A stretch of DNA of 22,502 nucleotides from Candidatus Eiseniibacteriota bacterium (GTDB taxonomy: Bacteria > Eisenbacteria > RBG-16-71-46 > JAGVPR01). Position numbers and translations under genes: made by a program. The stretch lies in NCBI GenBank assembly GCA_020052115.1, contig JAGVPR010000380.1, positions 1-22,502 of the forward strand, in the 5' to 3' direction. This document shows, piece by piece, positions 1-6,172 of the stretch. The notes under the pieces are model-generated. The model was not told the DNA's origin, ran no database searches, and saw nothing but the letters and a program-made list of their open reading frames with translations. Each line of letters opens with the position of its first letter. Position 1 is the first letter of the stretch.

Positions 1-1220
1 AGGACCGTCAGCGCGATGAGCCCGACCGCGGCGACGGCCACGCGGTTCCGGCGCGCGAACTTCGCGGCCCGGTAGCGCACACTCGGCGGGGTCGCGTGGA
101 CCGGAAGCCCTTTCTCGTATCGCTCGAGATCCGACAGGAACGCCTCGACCGACGGGTAGCGGCGCAGCGGTTCCTTGCGAAGGGCCATGAGGACGATGTT
201 GTCGAGGTCCCCGCGGAGAAGGTGCCGCCACCGCGTCGTGCGCGCGCTCGGCTTCGCCGGTTCATCGATCTCAGCGCTTCGCCGAAGTTGCTCGAGCGTG
301 AGCCCGGCCCGCTCATACGGACAGGCGCCCGAGAGCAATTCGTACAACACGGCGCCGAGACCGTAGATGTCCGTTGCCGTGGTCGCGTCCTCCCCGAGGA
401 TCTGCTCGGGGGCCGCGTACTGCGGGGTCAACAGTCGGCGGCCGATCTGCGTGAGGGTCGCCCCGCCTTCGGATCGTTCATCGTCGAGGAGCCGCGCGAT
501 GCCGAAGTCCAGCAGCTTCACTTCGCCATCGGCAGTGACGAAGATGTTCGACGGCTTGAGGTCCCGGTGCACCACGAGGCTCCGGTGTGCGTACTGAACC
601 GCCGCGCACACGGCCCGGAAGAGTCGAAGCCTCTCCCGAAGATCCGCCTGGCCGGCTTCGCACCAGTCGGTGATCGGCTTCCCCTCGACGTACTCCATCG
701 CGAACCAGGGAAGCCCGTCGTCGGTCACGCCGCCGTCCACGAGGCGCCCGATGTGCTTGTGCTCGAGGCGCGCGAGGATGCGGCGCTCGCGGACGAAGCG
801 CCTCAGGATGTCGTCCGTGTCGAGTCCGCGCTTGATGAGCTTGAGGGCCGCCCGCTGCTCGAAGCCCGCGTCCGCGCGTTCGGCGAGGTAGACCGCGCCC
901 ATCCCTCCGCGCCCGATCTCCGAGAGGACATGCCACGGTCCGATGCGGCGCCCGGCCATCGAGTGCTCCGATGGACTCTCGGAGTCTTCCATCATGAGTC
1001 CGGGCGCACCCTCGAGCGCAGGCTCCTCGAGAAAGCCCGCCGCTTCCGCGTCCGCCCGGAGAAGGGTCTCGATGGCAGTGCGAAGCTCTCCGTCTCCCCC
1101 ACAAGCTCTCTCCACGAACGCCGCGACCTGACCTGCCGGCATCTCGAGCGCCTCGTCCAGGATGGTCTGGACGCGCTGCCAGCGGTCACCGCTCAGATCA
1201 CTCAGGCGAAGCGTGGGCAT
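1..1220 (-). CDS. Ser/Thr protein kinase with C-terminal membrane segment (3' end outside window)
   Basis: The 406 visible residues begin at an ATG at 1220 and run off the left edge. Residues 10-60 form the short helical region often found before the kinase domain in Acidobacteria/Eisenbacteria-type kinases (RWQRV, then AFVERACGGDGELR). The kinase domain covers about 93-370. It has a glycine-rich loop (GRGGMGAVY, 103-111), the ATP-binding lysine in AALKLIK (K127), the catalytic HRDLKPSN (D220), the DFG magnesium loop (D238) and an activation-segment TPQYAAPE. All catalytic residues are present, so it should phosphorylate Ser/Thr. A basic stretch (FARRN) and a hydrophobic segment begin at about residue 388, so the kinase is cytoplasmic and membrane anchored, and a sensor or repeat domain may lie beyond the edge. 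It follows the sigma gene by 75 bp on the same strand and is probably co-transcribed with it. Its substrate is unknown. Confidence 0.93.
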   Translation of the reverse strand, partial: MPTLRLSDLSGDRWQRVQTILDEALEMPAGQVAAFVERACGGDGELRTAIETLLRADAEAAGFLEEPALEGAPGLMMEDSESPSEHSMAGRRIGPWHVLSEIGRGGMGAVYLAERADAGFEQRAALKLIKRGLDTDDILRRFVRERRILARLEHKHIGRLVDGGVTDDGLPWFAMEYVEGKPITDWCEAGQADLRERLRLFRAVCAAVQYAHRSLVVHRDLKPSNIFVTADGEVKLLDFGIARLLDDERSEGGATLTQIGRRLLTPQYAAPEQILGEDATTATDIYGLGAVLYELLSGACPYERAGLTLEQLRRSAEIDEPAKPSARTTRWRHLLRGDLDNIVLMALRKEPLRRYPSVEAFLSDLERYEKGLPVHATPPSVRYRAAKFARRNRVAVAAVGLIALTV

Positions 1221-1268
1221 CGTGTTTCACTCGGTGGACGTGACACCACATAAAGGGAGAACGCGGAA

Positions 1269-1287
1269 ACGGCCCTCGCCGGGCCAT
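1269..1287 (-). terminator. Weak hairpin between sigma and kinase genes
   Basis: On the minus strand GGCCC and GGGCC pair around a 5-nt loop. One G-U and one A-U pair extend the stem to about 7 bp, and TTT follows. It lies just after the sigma stop codon and before the kinase start. With so short a T-run it is more likely a partial terminator or attenuator than a full stop. Confidence 0.25.
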
Positions 1288-1295
1288 CGAGAGCC

Positions 1296-1889
1296 TCAGG
1301 GCTCGGGCGATTGGCGAAGCGCTTCATAGAGGAGGGCACGCGCCTTGCGCCAGTCCCTCTTCACCGTGCGCGGACTCACCTCGAGCATCTCCGCGATCTC
1401 CTCGACGGAAAACCCCGCGAAGAACCGCAACTCCACTAGTCTTGCAAGCCGCTCGTCCAGCGCTTTCAGATCATCGAGCGCCTCATGCACAGCCAAGACC
1501 TCCTCGGCACGCTCGTCCGTGGCCGGATCGGCGATGTCTATGTCCATCGGCATCTGCCCGCCGCCGCGCTTCTTCGCGAGCCGCCGCCGCGCGTGGTCCA
1601 CGACGATCTGCCGCATCGCCATGGCGATCACGGAATAGAAGTGCTTGCGGTCCTGCCATTCGAGCCGAGTTTGATCGAAGAGCCGGATGTACGCCTCGTG
1701 CACCAGCCCAACGGTATCGAGGGTCTGCCCTGGGGAACGCGATCCGAGCCGCCGGCGGGCCATCGCGCGGAGTTCGTCGTAGATGAGCGGGAAGAGCTTC
1801 TCGCCTGCGTCCGGCTCTCCGAGGCGGAAAGAGAGAAGCAGCCGGGTGATCTCGGCGGGCGCGGGCGGGCGAGCGGAGGAATCGTTCAT
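1296..1889 (-). CDS. ECF-type RNA polymerase sigma factor (Sigma70_ECF / TIGR02999-like)
   Basis: This 197-residue protein directs RNA polymerase to a specific promoter set. Region 2 spans about 25-105 (LFPLIYDELRAMARRRL, then VGLVHEAYIRLFD and FYSVIAMAMRQIVVDHARRR). Region 4 spans about 137-190, with a helix-turn-helix at 161-183 (SVEEIAEMLEVSPRTVKRDW). I chose the ATG at 1889 because the family starts here, with EITRLLLSFRLGE soon after. An in-frame start at 2009 would add about 40 residues with no family resemblance. No clear Shine-Dalgarno precedes 1889. The kinase gene follows, and in this family such a sigma is commonly paired with a Ser/Thr kinase in place of a classical anti-sigma factor. 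Divergent secreted genes begin 250 bp away and are possible targets, which is inference. Confidence 0.93.
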   Translation of the reverse strand: MNDSSARPPAPAEITRLLLSFRLGEPDAGEKLFPLIYDELRAMARRRLGSRSPGQTLDTVGLVHEAYIRLFDQTRLEWQDRKHFYSVIAMAMRQIVVDHARRRLAKKRGGGQMPMDIDIADPATDERAEEVLAVHEALDDLKALDERLARLVELRFFAGFSVEEIAEMLEVSPRTVKRDWRKARALLYEALRQSPEP

Positions 1890-1927
1890 TGGGTTTGGAC
1901 CAAGGGAGTTCGGGATCCGACGCGATG

Positions 1928-1956
1928 ATTCTCCCGCCGCGCACGGAGGATGTAAA
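1928..1956 (-). promoter_or_regulatory. Candidate sigma70-like promoter for the sigma/kinase pair
   Basis: On the minus strand TTTACA (5 of 6 to the -35 consensus) and GAGAAT (4 of 6 to the -10 consensus) are separated by exactly 17 bp. The expected transcript start is about 30 nt before the ATG at 1889. GC-rich DNA gives chance matches, so this is only a candidate. I found no convincing promoter on the plus strand for the gene at 2140 in the rest of the 250-bp divergent region. Confidence 0.33.
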
Positions 1957-2139
1957 GCCCTAAGCCGGAGCGAGTTCCGCCCGATGTGCCCGGATCCCGC
2001 TTCGGCCACTCTCCGGTGAGGGGCACGCCGGTGTCCCCTGACGCTCCGGGTTTGCGTTCACAGAGTAGAGATGACACCGGCAGGAGCCCGCCTTCCGGAC
2101 GCGGATCCGGTCAACGCGACACGACGGAGGACATGAATC

Positions 2140-2709
2140 ATGCACTCACTTGGATTGAAGGCGGTGGCGGCTGCGGTCGCGCTGGCGATCGCCTCGGCCG
2201 GATCCGCTGAGGCCCAAGGCCTGGAGGCCGGGACGAGCACGATAGATGGCGGCGGCGCGAGCTTCGTCTCGGCCGGGAGCTTCATCCTCGGCGGAACGAT
2301 CGGCCAACCGGATGCCGGCTCGCTGACCGCAGGTCAATTCAACTTGCTGGGCGGATTCTGGACAGGCGGCGCGGGCGGCGTCGTTAGCGTTGAGGGCGAT
2401 TCACTTCCATTCGTGTCGGCCGCCCCGCCGTCAGTCCTGCGCGTCTACCCTGCGGCTCCCAACCCGGCGTTTCGCGGAACACAGCTTCGCCTGGACGTCC
2501 CCGCGACGAGTGACGCATCGGTCGAGATCTACGACCTGAACGGCGCGCTTGTGAGAGACCTCGTGGATCGCGCTCTGCCCGCCGGTCACAACACCGTCAT
2601 CTGGGATGGACGGGACGACGCCGGCAAGCGCGTGAGTGCCGGACTCTACTTCGTCCGGATCCGCGTCGGCGCCCACAGCAGCACGCAGAAGGTCGTGGTG
2701 GTGCGATGA
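2140..2709 (+). CDS. Secreted protein with FlgD-like C-terminal domain
   Basis: A 189-residue exported protein of unknown function. Residues 1-25 are a signal peptide (hydrophobic Ala-rich core, likely cleavage after AEA). Residues 40-80 carry a Gly-rich segment (GGTIGQPDAGSLTAGQF, then LLGGFW) that recurs in secreted proteins of these phyla. Residues 100-189 form a FlgD Ig-like domain: VYPAAPNPAF opens it, with VEIYDLNGALVRDL, GHNTVIWDGRDDAGKRV and SAGLYFVRIRV following. In FCB bacteria this domain type often serves as a C-terminal sorting or surface-anchoring tail, so this may be a minimal protein that is mostly tail. GGAGG lies 9 nt before the ATG, which fixes the start. An overlapping out-of-frame ATG at 2133 is not used. 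It is first of three plus-strand exported genes and is divergent from the sigma/kinase pair. Confidence 0.88.
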   Translation: MHSLGLKAVAAAVALAIASAGSAEAQGLEAGTSTIDGGGASFVSAGSFILGGTIGQPDAGSLTAGQFNLLGGFWTGGAGGVVSVEGDSLPFVSAAPPSVLRVYPAAPNPAFRGTQLRLDVPATSDASVEIYDLNGALVRDLVDRALPAGHNTVIWDGRDDAGKRVSAGLYFVRIRVGAHSSTQKVVVVR

Positions 2710-2789
2710 ACACGATCACTGAACGGGCGCGAGCCCTCCGGACTGCTCCGATGCCGAGAACCCACCGCCCATGGAAGGGAGCGATCAAC

Positions 2790-4232
2790 ATGTTGCGCAC
2801 CGGCTCCATCGCCGTTCTGATCTTCGTTCTGGCCGCCGTCGCCGTTTCCGTCTCGGTTTCCGTGAGCGCCGCAGCGACAGTGGGCTACGCGTTCACGTAC
2901 CAGGGCAGCCTCAAGGACACCGGTGTGAGCGCGTCCGGCCCGTACGACTTCCGCTTCGCGCTGTTCGATATGGCCGGGGGCGGCACGCAGGTGTCAACGA
3001 CCGTCGTGGTCAACGATCTGAGCGTCACGGACGGGATCTTCACGGCCGATCTGGACTTCGACTACGGGCCGTTCCAGGGAGAGGAGCGCTGGCTCCAGGT
3101 GGAAGTGCGCCAGGGCGCCTCATCCGGCGCGTACACCACGCTACCGCGGCAGCGACTCGCGCCGACCCCGTTCAGCATCGGGCTGAGCCTGCCGCATTTC
3201 CAGGAGGTCGGCAGCGCGGATTATCTCCTCCACTTCACGAATTCGGGCGGCGGCGGCGCAGCGATCTTCGATGCCCAGGGGACGCAGCTCAACTACGCCG
3301 TGCACGGCCGTAACATGAGCACGGCCTTCAATTCCGCCGGGGTCCTCGGTGAAGCGACCGGTCCGAGCGGATTCACAATCGGCGTCGAGGGACGCGCGAC
3401 CGGCAGCCCGTCCGGCACCGGCGTCCTCGCGCGCGGCACCGCCACTGGGGCCTACATCTCGGGCGAGGGCGCCAATTCCACCGGCCTCTACGCCTACGGT
3501 TACGCGAAGGGGCTGCACGCCGAGAATCTCGGCGTGGGTCCCGCGGCCTATCTCCTCGGGAAGGGCCAGACGCGCACGAACGCCACTTTGCGTGTCGAGA
3601 ACACCGAGCCCGTGCACGGCATGAGCACCTACATGCACAACAGCAGCGACTTCGCCACCGCGCACTTCCAGAACGACAGCTCGGGCGAGGTGCTCTGGGT
3701 GGAGCATCACGGAACCGGCAATTACATCGTCGCCACGAGCGGATCCGATTGGAAGTTCTGGGTGGACAACAACGGCGTGACCCACACCAAGGTCCTCGAG
3801 ATCCTCGGCGGCGCGGACCTCTCGGAGAAGTTCGACGTCCACGATGAGGGAAGACCGGTCGAGCCCGGCACGGTCGTCAGCATTGACAAGACGCACGAGG
3901 GGAGGCTCGTCGAGAGCCGCGAGCCGTACGACCACCGAGTCGCGGGCATCATCAGCGGCGCGGGCGGCGTGAAGACGGGGATGCTCATGGGCCAGGAAGG
4001 CACGATCGCCGACGGTTCGATGCCGGTCGCGCTGACCGGCCGCGTGTACTGCCGCGCCAGCGCCGTGAACGGCCCGATCGAGCCGGGGGATTTGCTGACG
4101 ACGTCCAGCGTGCCCGGCTGCGCGATGCGCGTCAGCGACCCGGCGCGCGCGCAGGGCGCGATCCTCGGAAAGGCGATGGGCTCGCTGGCCAAGGGCGAGG
4201 GCTTGGTCCTCGTGCTCGTGGGGCTGCAGTGA
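2790..4232 (+). CDS. Large secreted repetitive surface protein (tail-fibre-like architecture)
   Basis: A 480-residue exported protein. The ATG at 2790 is favoured because GGAAGGGAG lies 8 nt upstream and a signal peptide follows at once (residues 1-29, with an alternating Ser-Val run SVSVSVS before SAAA). An in-frame ATG at 2706, overlapping the previous stop codon, would bury that signal peptide. Residues 33-135 are the familiar exported module beginning FTYQGSLKDTG, with YDFRFALFD, RWLQVEVR and LAPTPFS. Residues 140-330 are Gly/Ala/Ser-rich with recurring G-V-x-G-x-A-T-G units, as in beta-helical fibres. Residues 345-480 form a compact tail with ADLSEKFDV, VEPGTVVSID, RVAGIIS, GPIEPGDLLTTSS and GKAMG. 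This tail resembles the C-terminal domain of many fibre-like surface proteins and recalls phage-fibre chaperone domains. I see no catalytic motif, so a structural or adhesive role is inferred. Confidence 0.85.
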   Translation: MLRTGSIAVLIFVLAAVAVSVSVSVSAAATVGYAFTYQGSLKDTGVSASGPYDFRFALFDMAGGGTQVSTTVVVNDLSVTDGIFTADLDFDYGPFQGEERWLQVEVRQGASSGAYTTLPRQRLAPTPFSIGLSLPHFQEVGSADYLLHFTNSGGGGAAIFDAQGTQLNYAVHGRNMSTAFNSAGVLGEATGPSGFTIGVEGRATGSPSGTGVLARGTATGAYISGEGANSTGLYAYGYAKGLHAENLGVGPAAYLLGKGQTRTNATLRVENTEPVHGMSTYMHNSSDFATAHFQNDSSGEVLWVEHHGTGNYIVATSGSDWKFWVDNNGVTHTKVLEILGGADLSEKFDVHDEGRPVEPGTVVSIDKTHEGRLVESREPYDHRVAGIISGAGGVKTGMLMGQEGTIADGSMPVALTGRVYCRASAVNGPIEPGDLLTTSSVPGCAMRVSDPARAQGAILGKAMGSLAKGEGLVLVLVGLQ

Positions 4233-5359
4233 TGTGGCGGCCGATGAGGTTCTCGAGCGCTCTTGCGGCGGGCGCACTCCTCGCCGCAATCGCAATGGTG
4301 ACAGCGCCGGCGGCGGCGTCGCCATACATTGACGTCCACTTCTCGATCAAGGTGATCCGGCATCCGGTGTTCCAGACACGGCCGCCGATTGACGACGGCG
4401 GTCCGCAGCTTCTCACCGATGCCCACATTGACTCGATGTTCACGACCGCGAACGATTCGCTTCTCGTCACGTACTGGCGCGGCTACCGGTTCGTGCTCGA
4501 TGAGATCGTGGACATCGGGTCGGCGTGCCCATTCGGCTGCCTCCAGTCCAATCCGAGCTACTGGTACGGAGCGACGTTCCCGGACGGCTCCGGCGACATG
4601 CTGACGATGGAGACGGAGGCGATGGGCAATCCCGCCTTCGTCTGGAGGACGAACGCGGTCAACATCTACATCAACCAGGGCAAGGGCGACGGCGCGGTCG
4701 CGTCGTTCCCGCCGCCCGACCCGCGCTCGAATCACATCGTGATCGTCGGGTCGCGGGTCTTCGAGCCTGACTACATCCATGCGTTCGCCGGATCCACATT
4801 CGCGCACGAGATCGGCCACTACTTCAACCTGCCGCATCCGAACGGATCGGTCATGCCGTGCTGCAACCCCTCCACCTGCATCCTCGACGGCGACGGGCTC
4901 GGCGACACGCTCCCGGACGGGCCGTGCTTCGATCAGGACGACCTGTCCGACTTCCACTTCGGCGTGCCCTACTCGACGCTGGGGTGGCAGGACGCGATGG
5001 CGATTGACGACATCTACTGGAACCTCATGGGGTATCTCCATCCCGACCAGCCGTACGGCCAGACGTTCATGTACCGGCAGACCGAGGATCAACTCGACCG
5101 CTGGACCGACGCCGCGAACGGCGTGCGGGCGGCCGTGCGGAGCGGACAGACGTGGTTCGTGTCCACCGCCGGCTCGATCTTCGGGTCTGGCTCGAGCGCG
5201 AGCCCGTTCTTCTGGCCGAGCCAGGGAATCGGCTCGGCGAACGCCGCCGGCGGCGACATCGTGCTGCTGCGCCCCGGCACGTATGCGCAGAACATCACGA
5301 TCAACAAGAAGGTCACGCTGCGCGCCACGAGGGGCGGCCCGGCAGTCATCGGGAGTTAG
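4232..5359 (+). CDS. Secreted zinc metalloprotease, metzincin type (pappalysin/M43-like)
   Basis: A 375-residue exported endopeptidase. The ATG at 4232 overlaps the preceding TGA by one base (TGATG), and GGGG lies about 8 nt upstream. A GTG at 4229 is the alternative. Residues 1-29 are a signal peptide. Zinc ligands are H192, H196 and H202 in HEIGHYFNLPH, with E193 as catalytic base. The Met-turn is M266 in WNLMGYL. This is the metzincin HExxHxxGxxH arrangement, except that Asn replaces the usual Gly. A Cys-rich loop (CCNPSTC) follows the active site, as in pappalysin-type enzymes. After about residue 307 the protein resembles the opening of a right-handed beta-helix (DIVLLRPGTYAQNITINK, then VTLRA) but stops after one coil. 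That may be a natural ending or a truncation. Substrates are unknown. Coupling to the surface-protein gene suggests processing of, or display with, cell-surface material. Confidence 0.87.
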   Translation: MWRPMRFSSALAAGALLAAIAMVTAPAAASPYIDVHFSIKVIRHPVFQTRPPIDDGGPQLLTDAHIDSMFTTANDSLLVTYWRGYRFVLDEIVDIGSACPFGCLQSNPSYWYGATFPDGSGDMLTMETEAMGNPAFVWRTNAVNIYINQGKGDGAVASFPPPDPRSNHIVIVGSRVFEPDYIHAFAGSTFAHEIGHYFNLPHPNGSVMPCCNPSTCILDGDGLGDTLPDGPCFDQDDLSDFHFGVPYSTLGWQDAMAIDDIYWNLMGYLHPDQPYGQTFMYRQTEDQLDRWTDAANGVRAAVRSGQTWFVSTAGSIFGSGSSASPFFWPSQGIGSANAAGGDIVLLRPGTYAQNITINKKVTLRATRGGPAVIGS

Positions 5360-5366
5360 GGGCCGC

Positions 5367-5594
5367 TCAGCGGAGGAGCTGCTTCGCCACCAGGAACGGG
5401 ATGATCAGGTAGAGAATCGTGTCGCGGATGAGGTAGTAGAAGAAGATCGCGATCAGGATCTTCCATCCGTAACGGCGGAGGAGATGCTCGAACCGCGCCC
5501 TCAGCCGCGCGCCGCGGCCGAGTCCCGATGTGCCCGGCAGCGGTTCTCGCAGATCGGCCCGGAACTGCCTCAGGATCCGAAACGCTCTTCCCAT
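5367..5594 (-). CDS. Small predicted membrane protein, function unknown
   Basis: A 75-residue protein with a basic N-terminal half (RARFEHLLRRYGWK) and a hydrophobic C-terminal half (ILIAIFFYYLIRD, then TILYLIIPFLVA) that could form one long or two short membrane helices. Codons in the hydrophobic part end mainly in G or C, like neighbouring real genes, which supports coding. The start is uncertain. The ATG at 5594 avoids overlap with the upstream monooxygenase gene, while a TTG at 5669 would give 100 residues and a 20-nt overlap. It lies directly after the monooxygenase gene on the same strand and converges with the metalloprotease gene, whose stop is 7 bp away. I do not recognise a family. 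Confidence 0.6.
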   Translation of the reverse strand: MGRAFRILRQFRADLREPLPGTSGLGRGARLRARFEHLLRRYGWKILIAIFFYYLIRDTILYLIIPFLVAKQLLR

Positions 5595-5649
5595 CCAGCC
5601 GGCGGGGCGGGGGTTCACGGCGCCGTTCGCCGGCTCGGGGCGCAAGAGA

Positions 5650-5955
5650 TCATGTGGCGAGGATCTCAAAGGTCTCGACCTTCGATGTCAGGGCGCTCTC
5701 TCCGTCGTCGCCCTTGAACTCCCCTGCGCGCTTGTGTCCCTCGGCGTACTCGCTGCTGTGCACCCATTCGGAGAACGCCTGTTCCGATTCCCAGTGGGTC
5801 ATCACGATGTATTCGTTGCCATGCGACGGCTTGAGGATCTCCGCACGGATGAATCCAGGCCGGCGATCCACGGCTCGCGCCCGCGTGCGAAACATCTCCT
5901 CGAAACGGGCGCGGTGTTCTTCGGGGACGGACATCCTGTTCATCATCACGAACAT
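5650..5955 (-). CDS. Antibiotic-biosynthesis-monooxygenase-fold protein, likely haem-degrading (IsdG/HmoB-like)
   Basis: A 101-residue ferredoxin-like-fold monooxygenase. It opens MFVMMNRMSV and contains RPGFIRAEIL, YIVMTHWES and FSEWVHSSEYAEGHK. The triad used by IsdG-type haem oxygenases (Asn, Trp, His) appears as N6, W64 and H74. The Trp-His spacing of 10 matches IsdG (W67/H77), so haem binding and cleavage with iron release is the best guess. Quinol or other monooxygenase activity within the ABM superfamily is the alternative. It is cytoplasmic with no signal peptide. GGGAGG ends only 2 nt before the ATG at 5955, which is unusually tight, so initiation may partly use the ATG codons at positions 4 and 5. 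The small membrane protein gene follows. I see no Fur box or clear promoter upstream. Confidence 0.85.
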   Translation of the reverse strand: MFVMMNRMSVPEEHRARFEEMFRTRARAVDRRPGFIRAEILKPSHGNEYIVMTHWESEQAFSEWVHSSEYAEGHKRAGEFKGDDGESALTSKVETFEILAT

Positions 5956-6172
5956 GCATCGCCTCCCAGTGCGGTGCCCGGAAAAGACGGATGGCGGAAG
6001 TGGGTCGGACGTGAAATCGAAAACGACCGACGATCACTAATAGCACGGAATTGGTCCCGAATAGAAGGCGATCCCGGCACCCGTAAGGAAATCTCAAGAG
6101 GATCAACAGATCACGCACTGCGAAGTATCTCTGAAGGCCGCCTCTGTCCGGCGGTAAGAGGGCTTCCCCGGG
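5956..6172. other. 217-bp intergenic region
   Basis: It lies between the end of the defence operon and the monooxygenase start, both on the minus strand. It is locally more AT-rich around 6040-6110 and probably holds the monooxygenase promoter, but no -35/-10 pair stands out. A 5-bp hairpin (6138-6154, CCGCC/GGCGG) follows the Res stop codon without a T-tract, so it is not a convincing terminator. Confidence 0.4.

Noticed and set aside
96..1253. Plus-strand open frame of 385 codons at the left end
   Set aside because: It lies antisense to the Ser/Thr kinase, whose catalytic motifs are clear on the minus strand.
3141..5092. Minus-strand open frames opposite the exported-protein genes
   Set aside because: Sense-strand genes have signal peptides, ribosome sites and family motifs; the antisense products do not.
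5360..5385. Bidirectional terminator between the convergent genes
   Set aside because: Only a 4-bp hairpin (CCGC/GCGG) without a T-tract is visible in the 7-bp gap and its edges.
6138..6154. Terminator after the Res gene
   Set aside because: The stem is 5 bp with a 7-nt loop and no T-run follows on the minus strand.
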